Source: Pedobacter cryoconitis (GTDB taxonomy: Bacteria; Bacteroidota; Bacteroidia; Sphingobacteriales; Sphingobacteriaceae). From it: DNA of 64,000 nt. Below the pieces are notes generated by a model. It saw only the letters and a program-made list of their open reading frames with translations. It was not told the origin of the DNA and searched no databases. Every line of letters starts with the position of its first letter. Within the stretch, counting starts at the first letter, position 1. The position numbers and the translations under genes are program-made. The stretch lies in assembly GCF_001590605.1 (NCBI RefSeq), contig NZ_CP014504.1, positions 2,170,001 to 2,234,000 of the forward strand. Reading direction: 5' to 3'. This document shows, in pieces, positions 8,749-16,356 of this stretch.

Positions 8749-8913
8749 TTAAAATGTTCTTAGATTTTTAATACAATGCTGCTGACGGGAAGATTTCAAA
8801 AAAAAAGGAGGAATAAAAATACACGGCAATACCAGCACCTGAATACCAGGGACGTATTTTTTCATGTATGAATAAACATCTTTCAGACTAAAGGCTTCGA
8901 ATCGCGAAAGCAT
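8749..8913 (-). CDS. Possible 54-aa protein downstream of the cobalamin riboswitch
   Basis: An ORF of 54 codons starts at 8913, only 9 bases past the 3' end of the riboswitch. It begins MLSRFEAFSLKDVYSYMKKY, then has a hydrophobic stretch IQVLVLPCIFIPPFFL and a basic tail. There is no clear ribosome binding site, and the frame passes through nine consecutive T bases, so it may be a broken or chance ORF. If real, it could be a small membrane peptide controlled by B12; otherwise it marks a lost target gene. Confidence 0.25.
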   Translation of the reverse strand: MLSRFEAFSLKDVYSYMKKYVPGIQVLVLPCIFIPPFFLKSSRQQHCIKNLRTF

Positions 8914-8921
8914 TGTCCATT

Positions 8922-9085
8922 CGGAATAGGCAGGTCTCCTGACTTGTAACGATTTTCATCATTCTATGGGTAGAACAGTGGATATTTTTTAAATGAAAAC
9001 CTTTTTTAGTTACTTACAGTTGCGCGACAGTTCGTGATTTACACACGATTCCCTATTAATCTACAATTAAGTATAACCATTTCCG
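8922..9085 (-). promoter_or_regulatory. Cobalamin (B12) riboswitch
   Basis: The minus strand carries the B12 box near its 3' end as AGTCAGGAGACCTGCC (about 8928-8943). Its 5' part has AGGGAATCGTGTGTAAATCA followed by CTGTCGCGCAACTGTAAGTA, the conserved core of the class. The ends CGGAA (9085-9081) and TTCCG (8926-8922) can form the closing P1 stem. These RNAs normally repress B12 uptake or synthesis genes, or B12-independent isoenzymes, when adenosyl- or methylcobalamin is present. No such gene follows on this strand; the next is the thioesterase at 8662. Confidence 0.9.
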
Positions 9086-9404
9086 TTTGATGTAACATGC
9101 AAAGAACAGTTTTGCAATGTAGAAAATAAAACCAGCTAAAATTAGCTTAACACCGTTAATTGTTCACTTTAATTTTACCCAATTTATAGATTACATTTTT
9201 TTAAGCACACCTACAGCATTTAAACGCAATTGACCTATTCTTAAAAGACTTGAATCAATACTGCTGCTACAAGCTCTAAGAATATCTCTTTAATGAATGT
9301 TGGCTAGCAAGGATGTGATAACATCAACTCTTATTGTTATAGACAGGATATTAAGTTCATGTTTTGTTTGAAATAAATTCCGGATATTCAGCAAAAAACA
9401 GTGT
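9086..9404. other. Non-coding stretch before the first Crp/Fnr gene
   Basis: No gene is supported here. It holds a 6-bp palindrome AGCTAA-AA-TTAGCT at 9134-9147 and two half sites, GATAACA (9317-9323) and TGTTATA (9335-9341). These resemble the arms of the palindrome at 9992-10007 but are 11 bases apart instead of 2. The promoter of the riboswitch RNA must lie here; no strong -7 element was found. Confidence 0.5.
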
Positions 9405-9983
9405 ATGCTTGAACAATTAAAGAGAAAATTCCGGATGAGCGATAGTCAGTTTGCCGGATTTTCGGGTTGTCTTAAAAAACTGAAAGTCCCGGCAAAAACA
9501 ACCTTGCTTGAAGAAGGCGAACTTGCAAAAAAGATATTCTTTATTGAGAAAGGCTGTATTCGTGTCTGGTTTAATAATGATGGCAAGGATCTCACCACGC
9601 AATTCTTTTTTGAAAATGAGACGGTGGCTTCCATAGAAAGCCTGAAAAAAGGAATACCAAGTATGCTCAACATAGAAACTATTGAGCCGTGCATACTCTG
9701 GTATATCAGTAAACAGGATCTGGAAAAAATACTGTCAGAACTGGAAAACGTACAAGAATTGAAAAACGAATTTATCAATAGCTTATTCGACCGGATGTTT
9801 CACTACATGAACCATTTTTTTTCTTTTCTCAGAGATTCTCCGTTAAAACGATACCAGGCATTGATGCAGGAAAAGCCAATGATCATTCAGCGGGTACCTC
9901 AGCATTATATAGCATCCTATTTAGGCGTAAGTTCCGTTCATCTCAGCCGTATTAAAAGCCAGCTTATCAAAGAGAAGTCCTGA
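9405..9983 (+). CDS. Crp/Fnr family transcriptional regulator
   Basis: A 192-residue regulator with an N-terminal cyclic-nucleotide-binding-like beta roll (residues about 15-110, with LLEEGELAKKIFFIEKGCIR) and a short C-terminal helix-turn-helix, HYIASYLGVSSVHLSRIKSQ (about 166-185). No FNR-type cysteine cluster is present, so oxygen sensing by an iron-sulfur centre is not expected. A palindrome GATAACA-AA-TGTTATC follows the stop and sits before the dehydrogenase gene, which it probably controls. A related gene lies at 12256. Confidence 0.9.
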   Translation: MLEQLKRKFRMSDSQFAGFSGCLKKLKVPAKTTLLEEGELAKKIFFIEKGCIRVWFNNDGKDLTTQFFFENETVASIESLKKGIPSMLNIETIEPCILWYISKQDLEKILSELENVQELKNEFINSLFDRMFHYMNHFFSFLRDSPLKRYQALMQEKPMIIQRVPQHYIASYLGVSSVHLSRIKSQLIKEKS

Positions 9984-9991
9984 TTTCATTT

Positions 9992-10007
9992 GATAACAAA
10001 TGTTATC
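9992..10007. promoter_or_regulatory. Probable Crp/Fnr operator of the dehydrogenase gene
   Basis: GATAACA-AA-TGTTATC is a perfect 7-bp inverted repeat around AA. Its centre is 36.5 bp upstream of the last G of the -7 element at 10029-10036, the same geometry as the two palindromes around the second Crp/Fnr gene. Confidence 0.65.
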
Positions 10008-10028
10008 GCGGACTGAGTAGTGCAGCCG

Positions 10029-10036
10029 TAAATTTG
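10029..10036 (+). promoter_or_regulatory. -7 promoter element of the dehydrogenase gene
   Basis: TAAATTTG matches TAnnTTTG exactly and lies 19 bases before the ATG at 10056. No convincing -33 element precedes it, which fits a promoter that needs an activator bound at the upstream palindrome. Confidence 0.65.
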
Positions 10037-10055
10037 CTGTATAAATTGATAAACT

Positions 10056-11024
10056 ATGAAAGCAGCAATAATATATCAGGCAGGAGAAATACCTCAATAT
10101 GCAGAAATACCTGAACCAGTGGTTCAGCACGATCATGAAATTTTAGTGCAGGTAAAAGCCGTATCTATCAAAAACCTGGATAAATTAAAAGCCAGTGGCA
10201 AGCATTATTCTTCAGAAAAAACAGCTAAGATACAAATAGTAGGTACCGACGGAGTTGGAACCTTACCAAACGGACAGCGCGTTTATGGTGTTGGTACTTC
10301 TGGTACGATGGCAGAACAAGCAACATTTTTAAAAGAATGGTCTTCACCTGTACCCGATGGATTGGATGACGCTACTGCCGCAGCAATGCCAAATGCAGCT
10401 ATGGGTTCAGCTTTGGCATTGCGTTTCCGTGCCGGATTACAGCCTGGGGAAACAGTTTTAATCAATGGTGCGACTGGTTTTACTGGTAAAATGGCCATTC
10501 AGCTTGCAAAATATTATGGCGCAGGAAAGATCATTGTAACCGGAAGAAATGAGGAAATATTGAAGACTTTACCTGCCCTTGGAGCAGATCAGATCATCTC
10601 CCTGAATCAGGACGATGTTTCTTTTGTTGACCAGTTAAAAAAGATACACGCAATAACACCTATTAACGTCGTTATCGACTATTTGTGGGGACATTCCGCA
10701 GAACTGATTCTCTCTTCCTTAAAAGGCAACGGAACTTTCTCTGCCCGTACCAGATATGTATCTATAGGCTCGATGTCGGGAGACACCATCAATTTATCCT
10801 CACAAATACTTCGCAGCATTGACCTCCAGCTTTCCGGCTCCGGTTTGGGAAGCTGGACAAAAGAAGAGGTCGGCTTGCTTTTTCAAGAGATTCTTCCGGA
10901 AATGTTTCGCCTTGCAGCAAATCAGCAACTAAAAATGGAGGTAACCACAGTTCCGATTCATGATATTGAAAAAGTCTGGGGCAGCAAAATCACAGATGGG
11001 AAAAGACTTGTAGTAATTATTTAA
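10056..11024 (+). CDS. Quinone oxidoreductase-like MDR dehydrogenase
   Basis: A 322-residue medium-chain dehydrogenase/reductase of the zinc-free quinone oxidoreductase type, expected to use NAD(P)H in the cytoplasm. The N-terminal GroES-like domain covers about residues 1-120 and includes IVGTDGVGTLPNGQRVYGVG. The cofactor fold has ETVLINGATGFTGKMAIQLA (about 132-151) and IIVTGRNEEILKTLPALGAD. The catalytic zinc Cys/His set is not seen. It stands alone behind a promoter with a Crp/Fnr-type site. The substrate is unknown. Confidence 0.88.
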   Translation: MKAAIIYQAGEIPQYAEIPEPVVQHDHEILVQVKAVSIKNLDKLKASGKHYSSEKTAKIQIVGTDGVGTLPNGQRVYGVGTSGTMAEQATFLKEWSSPVPDGLDDATAAAMPNAAMGSALALRFRAGLQPGETVLINGATGFTGKMAIQLAKYYGAGKIIVTGRNEEILKTLPALGADQIISLNQDDVSFVDQLKKIHAITPINVVIDYLWGHSAELILSSLKGNGTFSARTRYVSIGSMSGDTINLSSQILRSIDLQLSGSGLGSWTKEEVGLLFQEILPEMFRLAANQQLKMEVTTVPIHDIEKVWGSKITDGKRLVVII

Positions 11025-11048
11025 GGGCTTTTTTAAATGCACATTAAG

Positions 11049-11076
11049 AATAAGAGGGAGGTTACCCCCTCTTATT
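11049..11076. terminator. Bidirectional terminator
   Basis: AATAAGAGGG / CCCTCTTATT with inner GG/CC pairs, a bulged A and a TTA loop, located between the converging dehydrogenase and Rpn-nuclease genes. Confidence 0.88.
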
Positions 11077-11081
11077 TACGT

Positions 11082-12080
11082 TTAAAGCCTTTCTATTACC
11101 TGAACAGGGAGCGCAGTAAATCCTGCAATTTTATCAATATCAAATTTTTCCTCTTTCATTTTTCTTGCGATGGCAACGGCAGTTTCATACTTCCCTTTTT
11201 CCATTCCTATTTCTAATCCTTCCTCTTTACCTTCCTCTCTTCCCATTTTTATCCCTTCCTCCTTCCCCTCTTCTTTCCCTTGTTTTATCCCTTGTATTAC
11301 CCCTTGTATTACCCCTTGTTTTATCCCTTTCTCTCTCCCTTCTTCTTCTGCTCTTTCTTTTAAACATTCAAACAGGCCTTCTTCATCTTCTTCTTTCTGT
11401 AAAGCCGATATATATAAAAGTTCTTGTTCTGGCGATAGTCTACTCATTTCGGCGATTTTAAATATTTTTTGAAATATACGTTTATCCAGATACTTAGGAA
11501 TATTATTCAGACTGTGCATGTGTTTAAGCATATAAACCCATTTATCCAGCTGATTCTTCAGTTCTTCTTCTTTCTTCTCAAATTTAGGAAGTTCCAAAAA
11601 CTTAAATCCCAGTCCATTGTGGAATATTTTACCTGTACCTGTATTGACCAGTGAAATACTTTGCAAGTAATGATCACTCAGGCAATTTTTCATCTTAAAA
11701 TCCAGAATTGCAATCAGAAAAACTTCTTTCAATTTAACTCTCCAGTTCCCCTTGCCTATTGATTTCTGCTGGTGAATCAGCCTGCTCAGATAAAAAATAC
11801 AGCGGTCTTCAAAATTATCATGGGCTGCCCGCTGCATCTCCACAATAAATTGCTCCCCCTGATTTCCCGTACACAGCAAATCGAAGCAGATCTTTTTTTG
11901 ATCCTTGTCATCACCTGCAAGTTCAGTTGGGTTGTAAACAATATCAATAATATGCTTTTCTCCGTCGAACAGTGCGTTCAAAAAGTCAATCATGACTTCT
12001 TTATTAGGCTCACCGCCGAAAAGATGTTTAAATCCAAAATCTGATAATGGATCAATGTATTTATTTGTTATAGCTAACAT
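11082..12080 (-). CDS. Rpn family PD-(D/E)XK nuclease (putative transposase)
   Basis: A 332-residue member of the Rpn / PD-(D/E)XK transposase-like family. The start ITNKYIDPLSDFGFKHLFGG is the family signature. The catalytic core is CFDLLCTGNQGEQFIVEMQ (residues about 85-103), with the Asp and the ExQ of the PD-(D/E)XK fold. Relatives promote RecA-independent recombination or act as DNA nucleases in defence; the role here is not known. Residues about 245-295 are a run of four-residue repeats with Gly at every fourth position (GIKQ, GVIQ, GVIQ, GIKQ, GKEE, GKEE), seen in the DNA as a repetitive tract at 11210-11340. No terminal repeats of a mobile element were found. Confidence 0.9.
   Translation of the reverse strand: MLAITNKYIDPLSDFGFKHLFGGEPNKEVMIDFLNALFDGEKHIIDIVYNPTELAGDDKDQKKICFDLLCTGNQGEQFIVEMQRAAHDNFEDRCIFYLSRLIHQQKSIGKGNWRVKLKEVFLIAILDFKMKNCLSDHYLQSISLVNTGTGKIFHNGLGFKFLELPKFEKKEEELKNQLDKWVYMLKHMHSLNNIPKYLDKRIFQKIFKIAEMSRLSPEQELLYISALQKEEDEEGLFECLKERAEEEGREKGIKQGVIQGVIQGIKQGKEEGKEEGIKMGREEGKEEGLEIGMEKGKYETAVAIARKMKEEKFDIDKIAGFTALPVQVIERL
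11205..11345. repeat. Short-period coding repeat (12-bp unit) inside the Rpn gene
   Basis: About ten degenerate copies of a 12-bp unit encode Gly-x-x-x blocks. Units such as CCTTGTATTACC and TCCTCCTT recur, including two adjacent copies of the same unit (GVIQ GVIQ). Such a tract can change copy number by slippage while staying in frame. Confidence 0.75.
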
Positions 12081-12208
12081 AATTCTTAATGATTTAGGTC
12101 AAGCTACTCCTGTTTTACATTTAAAAGGTAATAAATATCACAATTGTGAATAAAAAAAATAAATAAGAAATTCATATAAAGATTTTTAACGCTATATCTC
12201 CACACTTT

Positions 12209-12222
12209 TTGCCAAATGGCAA
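12209..12222. promoter_or_regulatory. Palindromic operator upstream of the second Crp/Fnr gene
   Basis: TTGCCA-AA-TGGCAA is a perfect 6-bp inverted repeat. Its exact reverse complement occurs at 12832-12845 before purA. Its centre is 36.5 bp from the last G of the TAACTTTG element at 12245-12252. Confidence 0.7.
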
Positions 12223-12244
12223 TTCTTCTTTAACCAAGACTGAT

Positions 12245-12252
12245 TAACTTTG
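12245..12252 (+). promoter_or_regulatory. -7 promoter element of the second Crp/Fnr gene
   Basis: TAACTTTG matches TAnnTTTG and ends only 3 bases before the ATG at 12256, so the transcript may start at or next to the start codon. Confidence 0.65.
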
Positions 12253-12255
12253 GAT

Positions 12256-12822
12256 ATGGAAGAATTAATTAACTACCTCCTTCAGTTTGGACACCTCAGT
12301 CAGGAGCAGATTGCAATGATTCAATCCAAAGTAAAACCAAAAACAATAAAAAAAGGGGCATACTTTTCACAAGCTGGTCAAATAGCAGATAAAATAGGAT
12401 ATATTACCGACGGTGTATTCAGAGTCTGTTATTATGATAAAGCTGGTGAAAGTTATACCCGTTATTTTGTTTATGAAAATCGCTTTATAGCCGACATCAA
12501 CAGCTTTCGTGATGAAATACCTACTGCAGAATATATTGAAGCAGTGACAGATTCTACCCTGCTGGTCTTTTCCAAAGCAGGTTTTGAAGAGCTTTCCAAT
12601 ACAATTACCGGTTGGAGCAATCTCTTTTCAAAGATCACTTCGTATGTGATGGAAAACAAAATGAGAGCAAGCAGTAATATGCTGGTTCAGGATGCGCAAA
12701 CCCGTTATTTGCATTTTCTTGACCATTACCCTGGCCTGGCTAACCGCGCCCCACTTTCCATGCTGGCCTCCTATCTTGGAATTACAGCATCCTCGCTGAG
12801 CCGTATCAGAAAAAATTACTAA
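12256..12822 (+). CDS. Crp/Fnr family transcriptional regulator
   Basis: A 188-residue regulator with a cyclic-nucleotide-binding-like domain (residues about 15-115, with KKGAYFSQAGQIADKIGYIT) and a compact C-terminal HTH, LSMLASYLGITASSLSRIRK (about 165-185). ATG 12256 is chosen; an in-frame TTG at 12250 overlaps the -7 element. It lacks an iron-sulfur Cys set. Identical palindromes flank the gene, one in its own promoter and one between its stop and purA, which suggests autoregulation and control of purA. It shares architecture with the regulator at 9405 but is clearly a different protein. Confidence 0.9.
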   Translation: MEELINYLLQFGHLSQEQIAMIQSKVKPKTIKKGAYFSQAGQIADKIGYITDGVFRVCYYDKAGESYTRYFVYENRFIADINSFRDEIPTAEYIEAVTDSTLLVFSKAGFEELSNTITGWSNLFSKITSYVMENKMRASSNMLVQDAQTRYLHFLDHYPGLANRAPLSMLASYLGITASSLSRIRKNY

Positions 12823-12831
12823 TTTGTTTTT

Positions 12832-12845
12832 TTGCCATTTGGCAA
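12832..12845. promoter_or_regulatory. Palindromic operator upstream of purA
   Basis: TTGCCA-TT-TGGCAA is the exact reverse complement of the site at 12209-12222. It lies 10 bases after the regulator's stop and 53 bases before the purA ATG. Its centre is again 36.5 bp from the last G of a -7-like element, CAACTTTG at 12868-12875. Confidence 0.7.
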
Positions 12846-12867
12846 TTGACACCTCCCCGGTTATCCA

Positions 12868-12875
12868 CAACTTTG
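12868..12875 (+). promoter_or_regulatory. purA: Probable -7 element of purA
   Basis: CAACTTTG differs from TAnnTTTG by one base (C for the first T). It lies 22 bases before the purA ATG and at the same distance from an operator as the two other Crp/Fnr-linked promoters. Confidence 0.5.
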
Positions 12876-12897
12876 CTTCAACAAAAAATAATAGATA

Positions 12898-14175
12898 ATG
12901 GTTGTTGATGTTTTATTAGGCCTCCAATGGGGCGACGAAGGTAAAGGAAAAATTGTGGATGTTTTAAGTCCGGATTATGATTTGATTGCCCGTTTTCAGG
13001 GAGGCCCGAATGCTGGACATACCCTGGAATTTGAAGGCAAAAAGTTTGTACTGAATACAATTCCTTCGGGCATATTCTTTGAGAACACGATGAACCTGAT
13101 TGGAAATGGGGTGGTTATCGATCCGGTTGCTTTAAAAAGGGAACTGGACAATTTAAAAGAAGCAGGACATGATTTATTTGCAAAGAAAAAGTTGATGATT
13201 GCAAAAAAAGCACATCTGATCTTACCTACACACCTGCTGCTGGATACCGCTTCTGAAAAAAGAATGGGCGATAGCAAAATTGGTTCTACACAAAAAGGAA
13301 TTGGACCTGCATATATGGATAAAACCGGCCGTAACGGTTTACGCATTGGTGATTTCACTTTACCAGACTTTAAGCAGCGTTATGAAAAACTGGTTAACAA
13401 ACACAAAGCTATACTACAATCCTTATATGATGAAGTGATAGACTTCAGTGAACAGGAAAATGCATTTTTCGAAGCACTGGATTTGATTTGCCAGTTTCCA
13501 TTAGTGGATTCAGAGCATGTAGTCAATGACTATATAAAACAAGGTAAAAAGGTATTGGCTGAAGGCGCACAAGGTATGATGCTGGATATTGATTTTGGTT
13601 CCTACCCATTTGTGACTTCTTCAAACACCACTACTGCTGGTGCCTGCACAGGATTGGGTATTGCACCTAACCAAATTGGTGAAGTAATTGGCGTTTTCAA
13701 AGCTTATTGCACAAGAGTAGGCAGTGGCCCCTTCCCTACTGAACTTACGAATGAAACAGGTGAAGCATTACGTACTAAAGGGCACGAGTTTGGGGCGATA
13801 ACCGGAAGATCCAGACGTACAGGATGGATTGATCTGCCTGCATTGAGATATGCTATTATGATTAATGGAGTCACACAGCTGGTGATGACTAAAGCAGATG
13901 TACTGAGTGGATTTGAGCAGCTCTATGCCTGTACACACTATCATTACCAGCGGGAAGCCATTGATTATATGCCTTATGATATAAGTTCTATCATTCCTAT
14001 ACCTGTTTTACAGGAAATTGAAGGCTGGAAAGAAGATATAACTGGTATAACTTCAACGGACCAGATACCCGCAAAACTGAAAACTTATATAAGTTTTCTG
14101 GAAGAACAGCTGGATGTGCCTATTAAATACCTTTCTGTAGGCCCTGATAGAAAACAGACTTTGATTTTAAATTAA
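12898..14175 (+). CDS. purA: Adenylosuccinate synthetase
   Basis: Joins IMP and aspartate with GTP hydrolysis to make adenylosuccinate, the first committed step to AMP, in the cytoplasm. At 425 residues it is full length. The start MVVDVLLGLQWGDEGKGKIV holds the GTP loop with catalytic Asp13, and His41 is in GGPNAGHT, both numbered as in E. coli. Other conserved blocks are GPAYMDKTGRNGLR, LAEGAQGMMLDIDFGSYPFV and GAITGRSRRTGWIDL. Its promoter region carries the palindrome that also precedes the adjacent Crp/Fnr gene, so purine synthesis here may be tied to that regulator. Whether another purA exists in the genome cannot be seen. Confidence 0.97.
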   Translation: MVVDVLLGLQWGDEGKGKIVDVLSPDYDLIARFQGGPNAGHTLEFEGKKFVLNTIPSGIFFENTMNLIGNGVVIDPVALKRELDNLKEAGHDLFAKKKLMIAKKAHLILPTHLLLDTASEKRMGDSKIGSTQKGIGPAYMDKTGRNGLRIGDFTLPDFKQRYEKLVNKHKAILQSLYDEVIDFSEQENAFFEALDLICQFPLVDSEHVVNDYIKQGKKVLAEGAQGMMLDIDFGSYPFVTSSNTTTAGACTGLGIAPNQIGEVIGVFKAYCTRVGSGPFPTELTNETGEALRTKGHEFGAITGRSRRTGWIDLPALRYAIMINGVTQLVMTKADVLSGFEQLYACTHYHYQREAIDYMPYDISSIIPIPVLQEIEGWKEDITGITSTDQIPAKLKTYISFLEEQLDVPIKYLSVGPDRKQTLILN

Positions 14176-14182
14176 TAAATGC

Positions 14183-14210
14183 ATAACCGGTGAGGTTCCT
14201 CACCGGTTAT
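14183..14210. terminator. Bidirectional terminator
   Basis: A 13-bp perfect stem ATAACCGGTGAGG / CCTCACCGGTTAT lies around TT, between converging purA and the serine hydrolase gene. Confidence 0.88.
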
Positions 14211-14218
14211 TTACAGCA

Positions 14219-15640
14219 CTATAATTTTTCTATAATCCCTACACCTACGCTATCAGTTTCAACCTCCGAATTAGAAAGTACAACTACAGCCGTCTTTTTA
14301 TTGATATTGATAATGATAAAACTTCTGCTTCCTCCAGTTCCACCATTATGCCAATAATAAGTATCCGCTGCAGGCTTCATGATGTGCCAGCCCAAACCAA
14401 CCATAGGTTCTTTTGAAAAAGTAACCTGATGGGTAAGTTCAAATGCTTTTGCCAAATCTGGATTTTTACTTTCAATATTATTAGCCGCATAAATCAACAT
14501 ATCATTGACAGTAGATCGAAGACCTCCGGCACCAACAAGGACATCGAAATCCCAGGCTTTAACTTCCTTAGTCTCCTTGTTATATACTTTCGTAAAGCGT
14601 TTTGCCAATTCAGGAGTCAGGTGCTGGAATGTGCTGTTCATTTTTAAAGGATCAGTTATAATTTCTTTCACTAGCTGCTCATAAGTTTTACCGCTGATCC
14701 GCTCTAAGATTACACCTAGAAGCCCGGTTCCAATATTGGAATAGCTATAAGTCCCGCCCGGCACAGAAACCAACTTATACGACTTCAAATAACTGAATAA
14801 CAAATCCTTAGTATAGTTTTTATAAGGATTCGCAGCCTCTAGATTTTTGCTGATCATATTGTCAGGTAAACGAACTAATCCAGAAGTATGGTTACTTAAA
14901 TTTACAATCTTTATTTGCTGGAGTTCAGAATTTGCCGCTACTGAATCCGGCAGATATTTCGTAACCGGATCTGTTAAACTGATTTTCCCTTCGTTCACAT
15001 AGTACGCTAGTAATTGAGCAGTAAACGTTTTGCTAATGGAACCTATTTCAAAAATAGTATTTGCATCAGGAACCACCCCATTGCTTTTTTGTGTAGTACC
15101 ATATCCATAAGTATATGTCTTTCCATCTTTCAGAATACCAATGCTTAAGCCTACAGTATTTGAATTTTGAATATATTTTCTTGCCAGCGTATCAACTTCT
15201 TTGTCCAGTTTCGATTTCAAAGGATTGGAAGAAGGAACCAATGCAGTCTTTTTAGTAACAACAGGTTCAAAAGGTGAAAAAGAGAGTTTGTCTAATTTAT
15301 TATTTTGATCAAGCGAGAAAGAAAGTTCTACACTTCCAGCTTCAAACTCCAGTTTATATTTGCATTCATTTTTTTTAGCGCTGATAAAAGAAGATGCCTT
15401 TATTTTTCCCAGGATATAAGCGTTTTTTACTATAAAATCAGTTAGGTTTCCTTCACTAATTGAAGCTTTATAGTTTTTACTGCCCAGCGCATAAATCTTT
15501 TCCGGAGTCTTTTCAGTAATATATTTTTTGATCAGTACCACAACCAGATCACTTTTTCTTTGTCCGCTACTTTGCGCAAATGTCATCAAAGGTGTAAGGC
15601 ACAGGAAAATAATCACCACCTTAAAATTTGTAAGTTTCAT
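14219..15640 (-). CDS. Secreted serine hydrolase, class C beta-lactamase fold
   Basis: A 473-residue exported protein with signal peptide (ending PLMTFAQ). An N-terminal domain of about residues 25-130 resembles DUF3887. It is followed by a beta-lactamase/transpeptidase-like domain (about 150-470). The catalytic motifs are visible: SISK in EIGSISKTFTAQ (Ser nucleophile and Lys), YSN in GGTYSYSNIGTGLLG, and HNGGTGG as the third box. Relatives are D-alanyl peptidases or esterases; real beta-lactam hydrolysis cannot be claimed. It is a single gene with its own terminator. Confidence 0.88.
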   Translation of the reverse strand: MKLTNFKVVIIFLCLTPLMTFAQSSGQRKSDLVVVLIKKYITEKTPEKIYALGSKNYKASISEGNLTDFIVKNAYILGKIKASSFISAKKNECKYKLEFEAGSVELSFSLDQNNKLDKLSFSPFEPVVTKKTALVPSSNPLKSKLDKEVDTLARKYIQNSNTVGLSIGILKDGKTYTYGYGTTQKSNGVVPDANTIFEIGSISKTFTAQLLAYYVNEGKISLTDPVTKYLPDSVAANSELQQIKIVNLSNHTSGLVRLPDNMISKNLEAANPYKNYTKDLLFSYLKSYKLVSVPGGTYSYSNIGTGLLGVILERISGKTYEQLVKEIITDPLKMNSTFQHLTPELAKRFTKVYNKETKEVKAWDFDVLVGAGGLRSTVNDMLIYAANNIESKNPDLAKAFELTHQVTFSKEPMVGLGWHIMKPAADTYYWHNGGTGGSRSFIIININKKTAVVVLSNSEVETDSVGVGIIEKL

Positions 15641-15735
15641 AATTTAAATTATATAATCAACAGTGTATATTTAACACTTATAATTTAAACGAACGAAACA
15701 GAAATACCCCTATTAGTCTCAAAAATGAGTAATTT

Positions 15736-16356
15736 TTACTTTTTCAGTAACATTCTCAACTGATCCAGATCTTCTTTTAATCCACTGATCACCTGCTTTA
15801 AAAGTTCCACATTATTATCATCTGTATTCAGCAGTCTCGACCAGCTCTGATCAGGAGAATTAAATTGTCTTTTAAATACCAACGGAATTTTATACCGCTG
15901 CACAGTGATTGCAGCAGCATAACTATACAAACATGCGATAATCCCCTCCAAGGTCCGTTCATAATAAAGCTTTAACTTTTTATAACTTTTCGCCTTTTTA
16001 TAAATCAGGACATAAGGTTTAAAACGCTGTGCTTGTATAATAATGTCAGCATCTTCCAGATCTTCAGTTTCTGTAAACCCAAATCTCCGGATCAGTTCCA
16101 ATTTAAACTCCATGAGCTTGAACTGAGTTTTAAGCGCATTCTGAACAAAAGGATCTTCTATCTTTTCAAAAAACTTATCTTCATCCAAATATTGTTCCCA
16201 TGCATCTTTGAAATCCTTTGCATAAGATTTCATTACCTTTTTGAATGTAAAATAATAGATGTATTCATAAATATCAGAATGCATGTAAGTGGTTAGAACT
16301 CCTAATCCTCTGATACAAAGATTCAGGTTAAAGGGATCGTCTCTGGAAATTTTCAT
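15736..16356 (-). CDS. Hypothetical protein, helical, 206 aa
   Basis: Not recognised. It is a soluble, Lys- and Tyr-rich, probably all-helical protein without signal peptide or membrane segment, starting MKISRDDPFNLNLCIRGLGV and ending in a leucine/lysine-rich amphipathic helix (VISGLKEDLDQLRMLLKK) that could be a coiled coil. The ATG start at 16356 is the only good one. Codon use looks like that of its neighbours. It stands alone between the serine hydrolase and amidohydrolase genes. Confidence 0.6.
   Translation of the reverse strand: MKISRDDPFNLNLCIRGLGVLTTYMHSDIYEYIYYFTFKKVMKSYAKDFKDAWEQYLDEDKFFEKIEDPFVQNALKTQFKLMEFKLELIRRFGFTETEDLEDADIIIQAQRFKPYVLIYKKAKSYKKLKLYYERTLEGIIACLYSYAAAITVQRYKIPLVFKRQFNSPDQSWSRLLNTDDNNVELLKQVISGLKEDLDQLRMLLKK

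Noticed and set aside
9194..9295. Minus-strand open stretch encoding DSSLLRIGQLRLNAVGVLKK
   Set aside because: No start codon and only 34 codons. It may be chance and could not be linked to any gene.
11165..11472. Two long plus-strand ORFs of about 100 codons opposite the Rpn gene
   Set aside because: They are Ser/Pro/Leu-rich shadows of the 12-bp repeat tract in the Rpn gene.
11082..12080. Rpn gene as part of an insertion sequence
   Set aside because: No flanking inverted repeats or target duplications were seen; it is a normal chromosomal gene with its own terminator.
12898..14175. A second nucleotide gene operon with purA
   Set aside because: The next gene is convergent and separated by a strong terminator, so purA is a single-gene unit.
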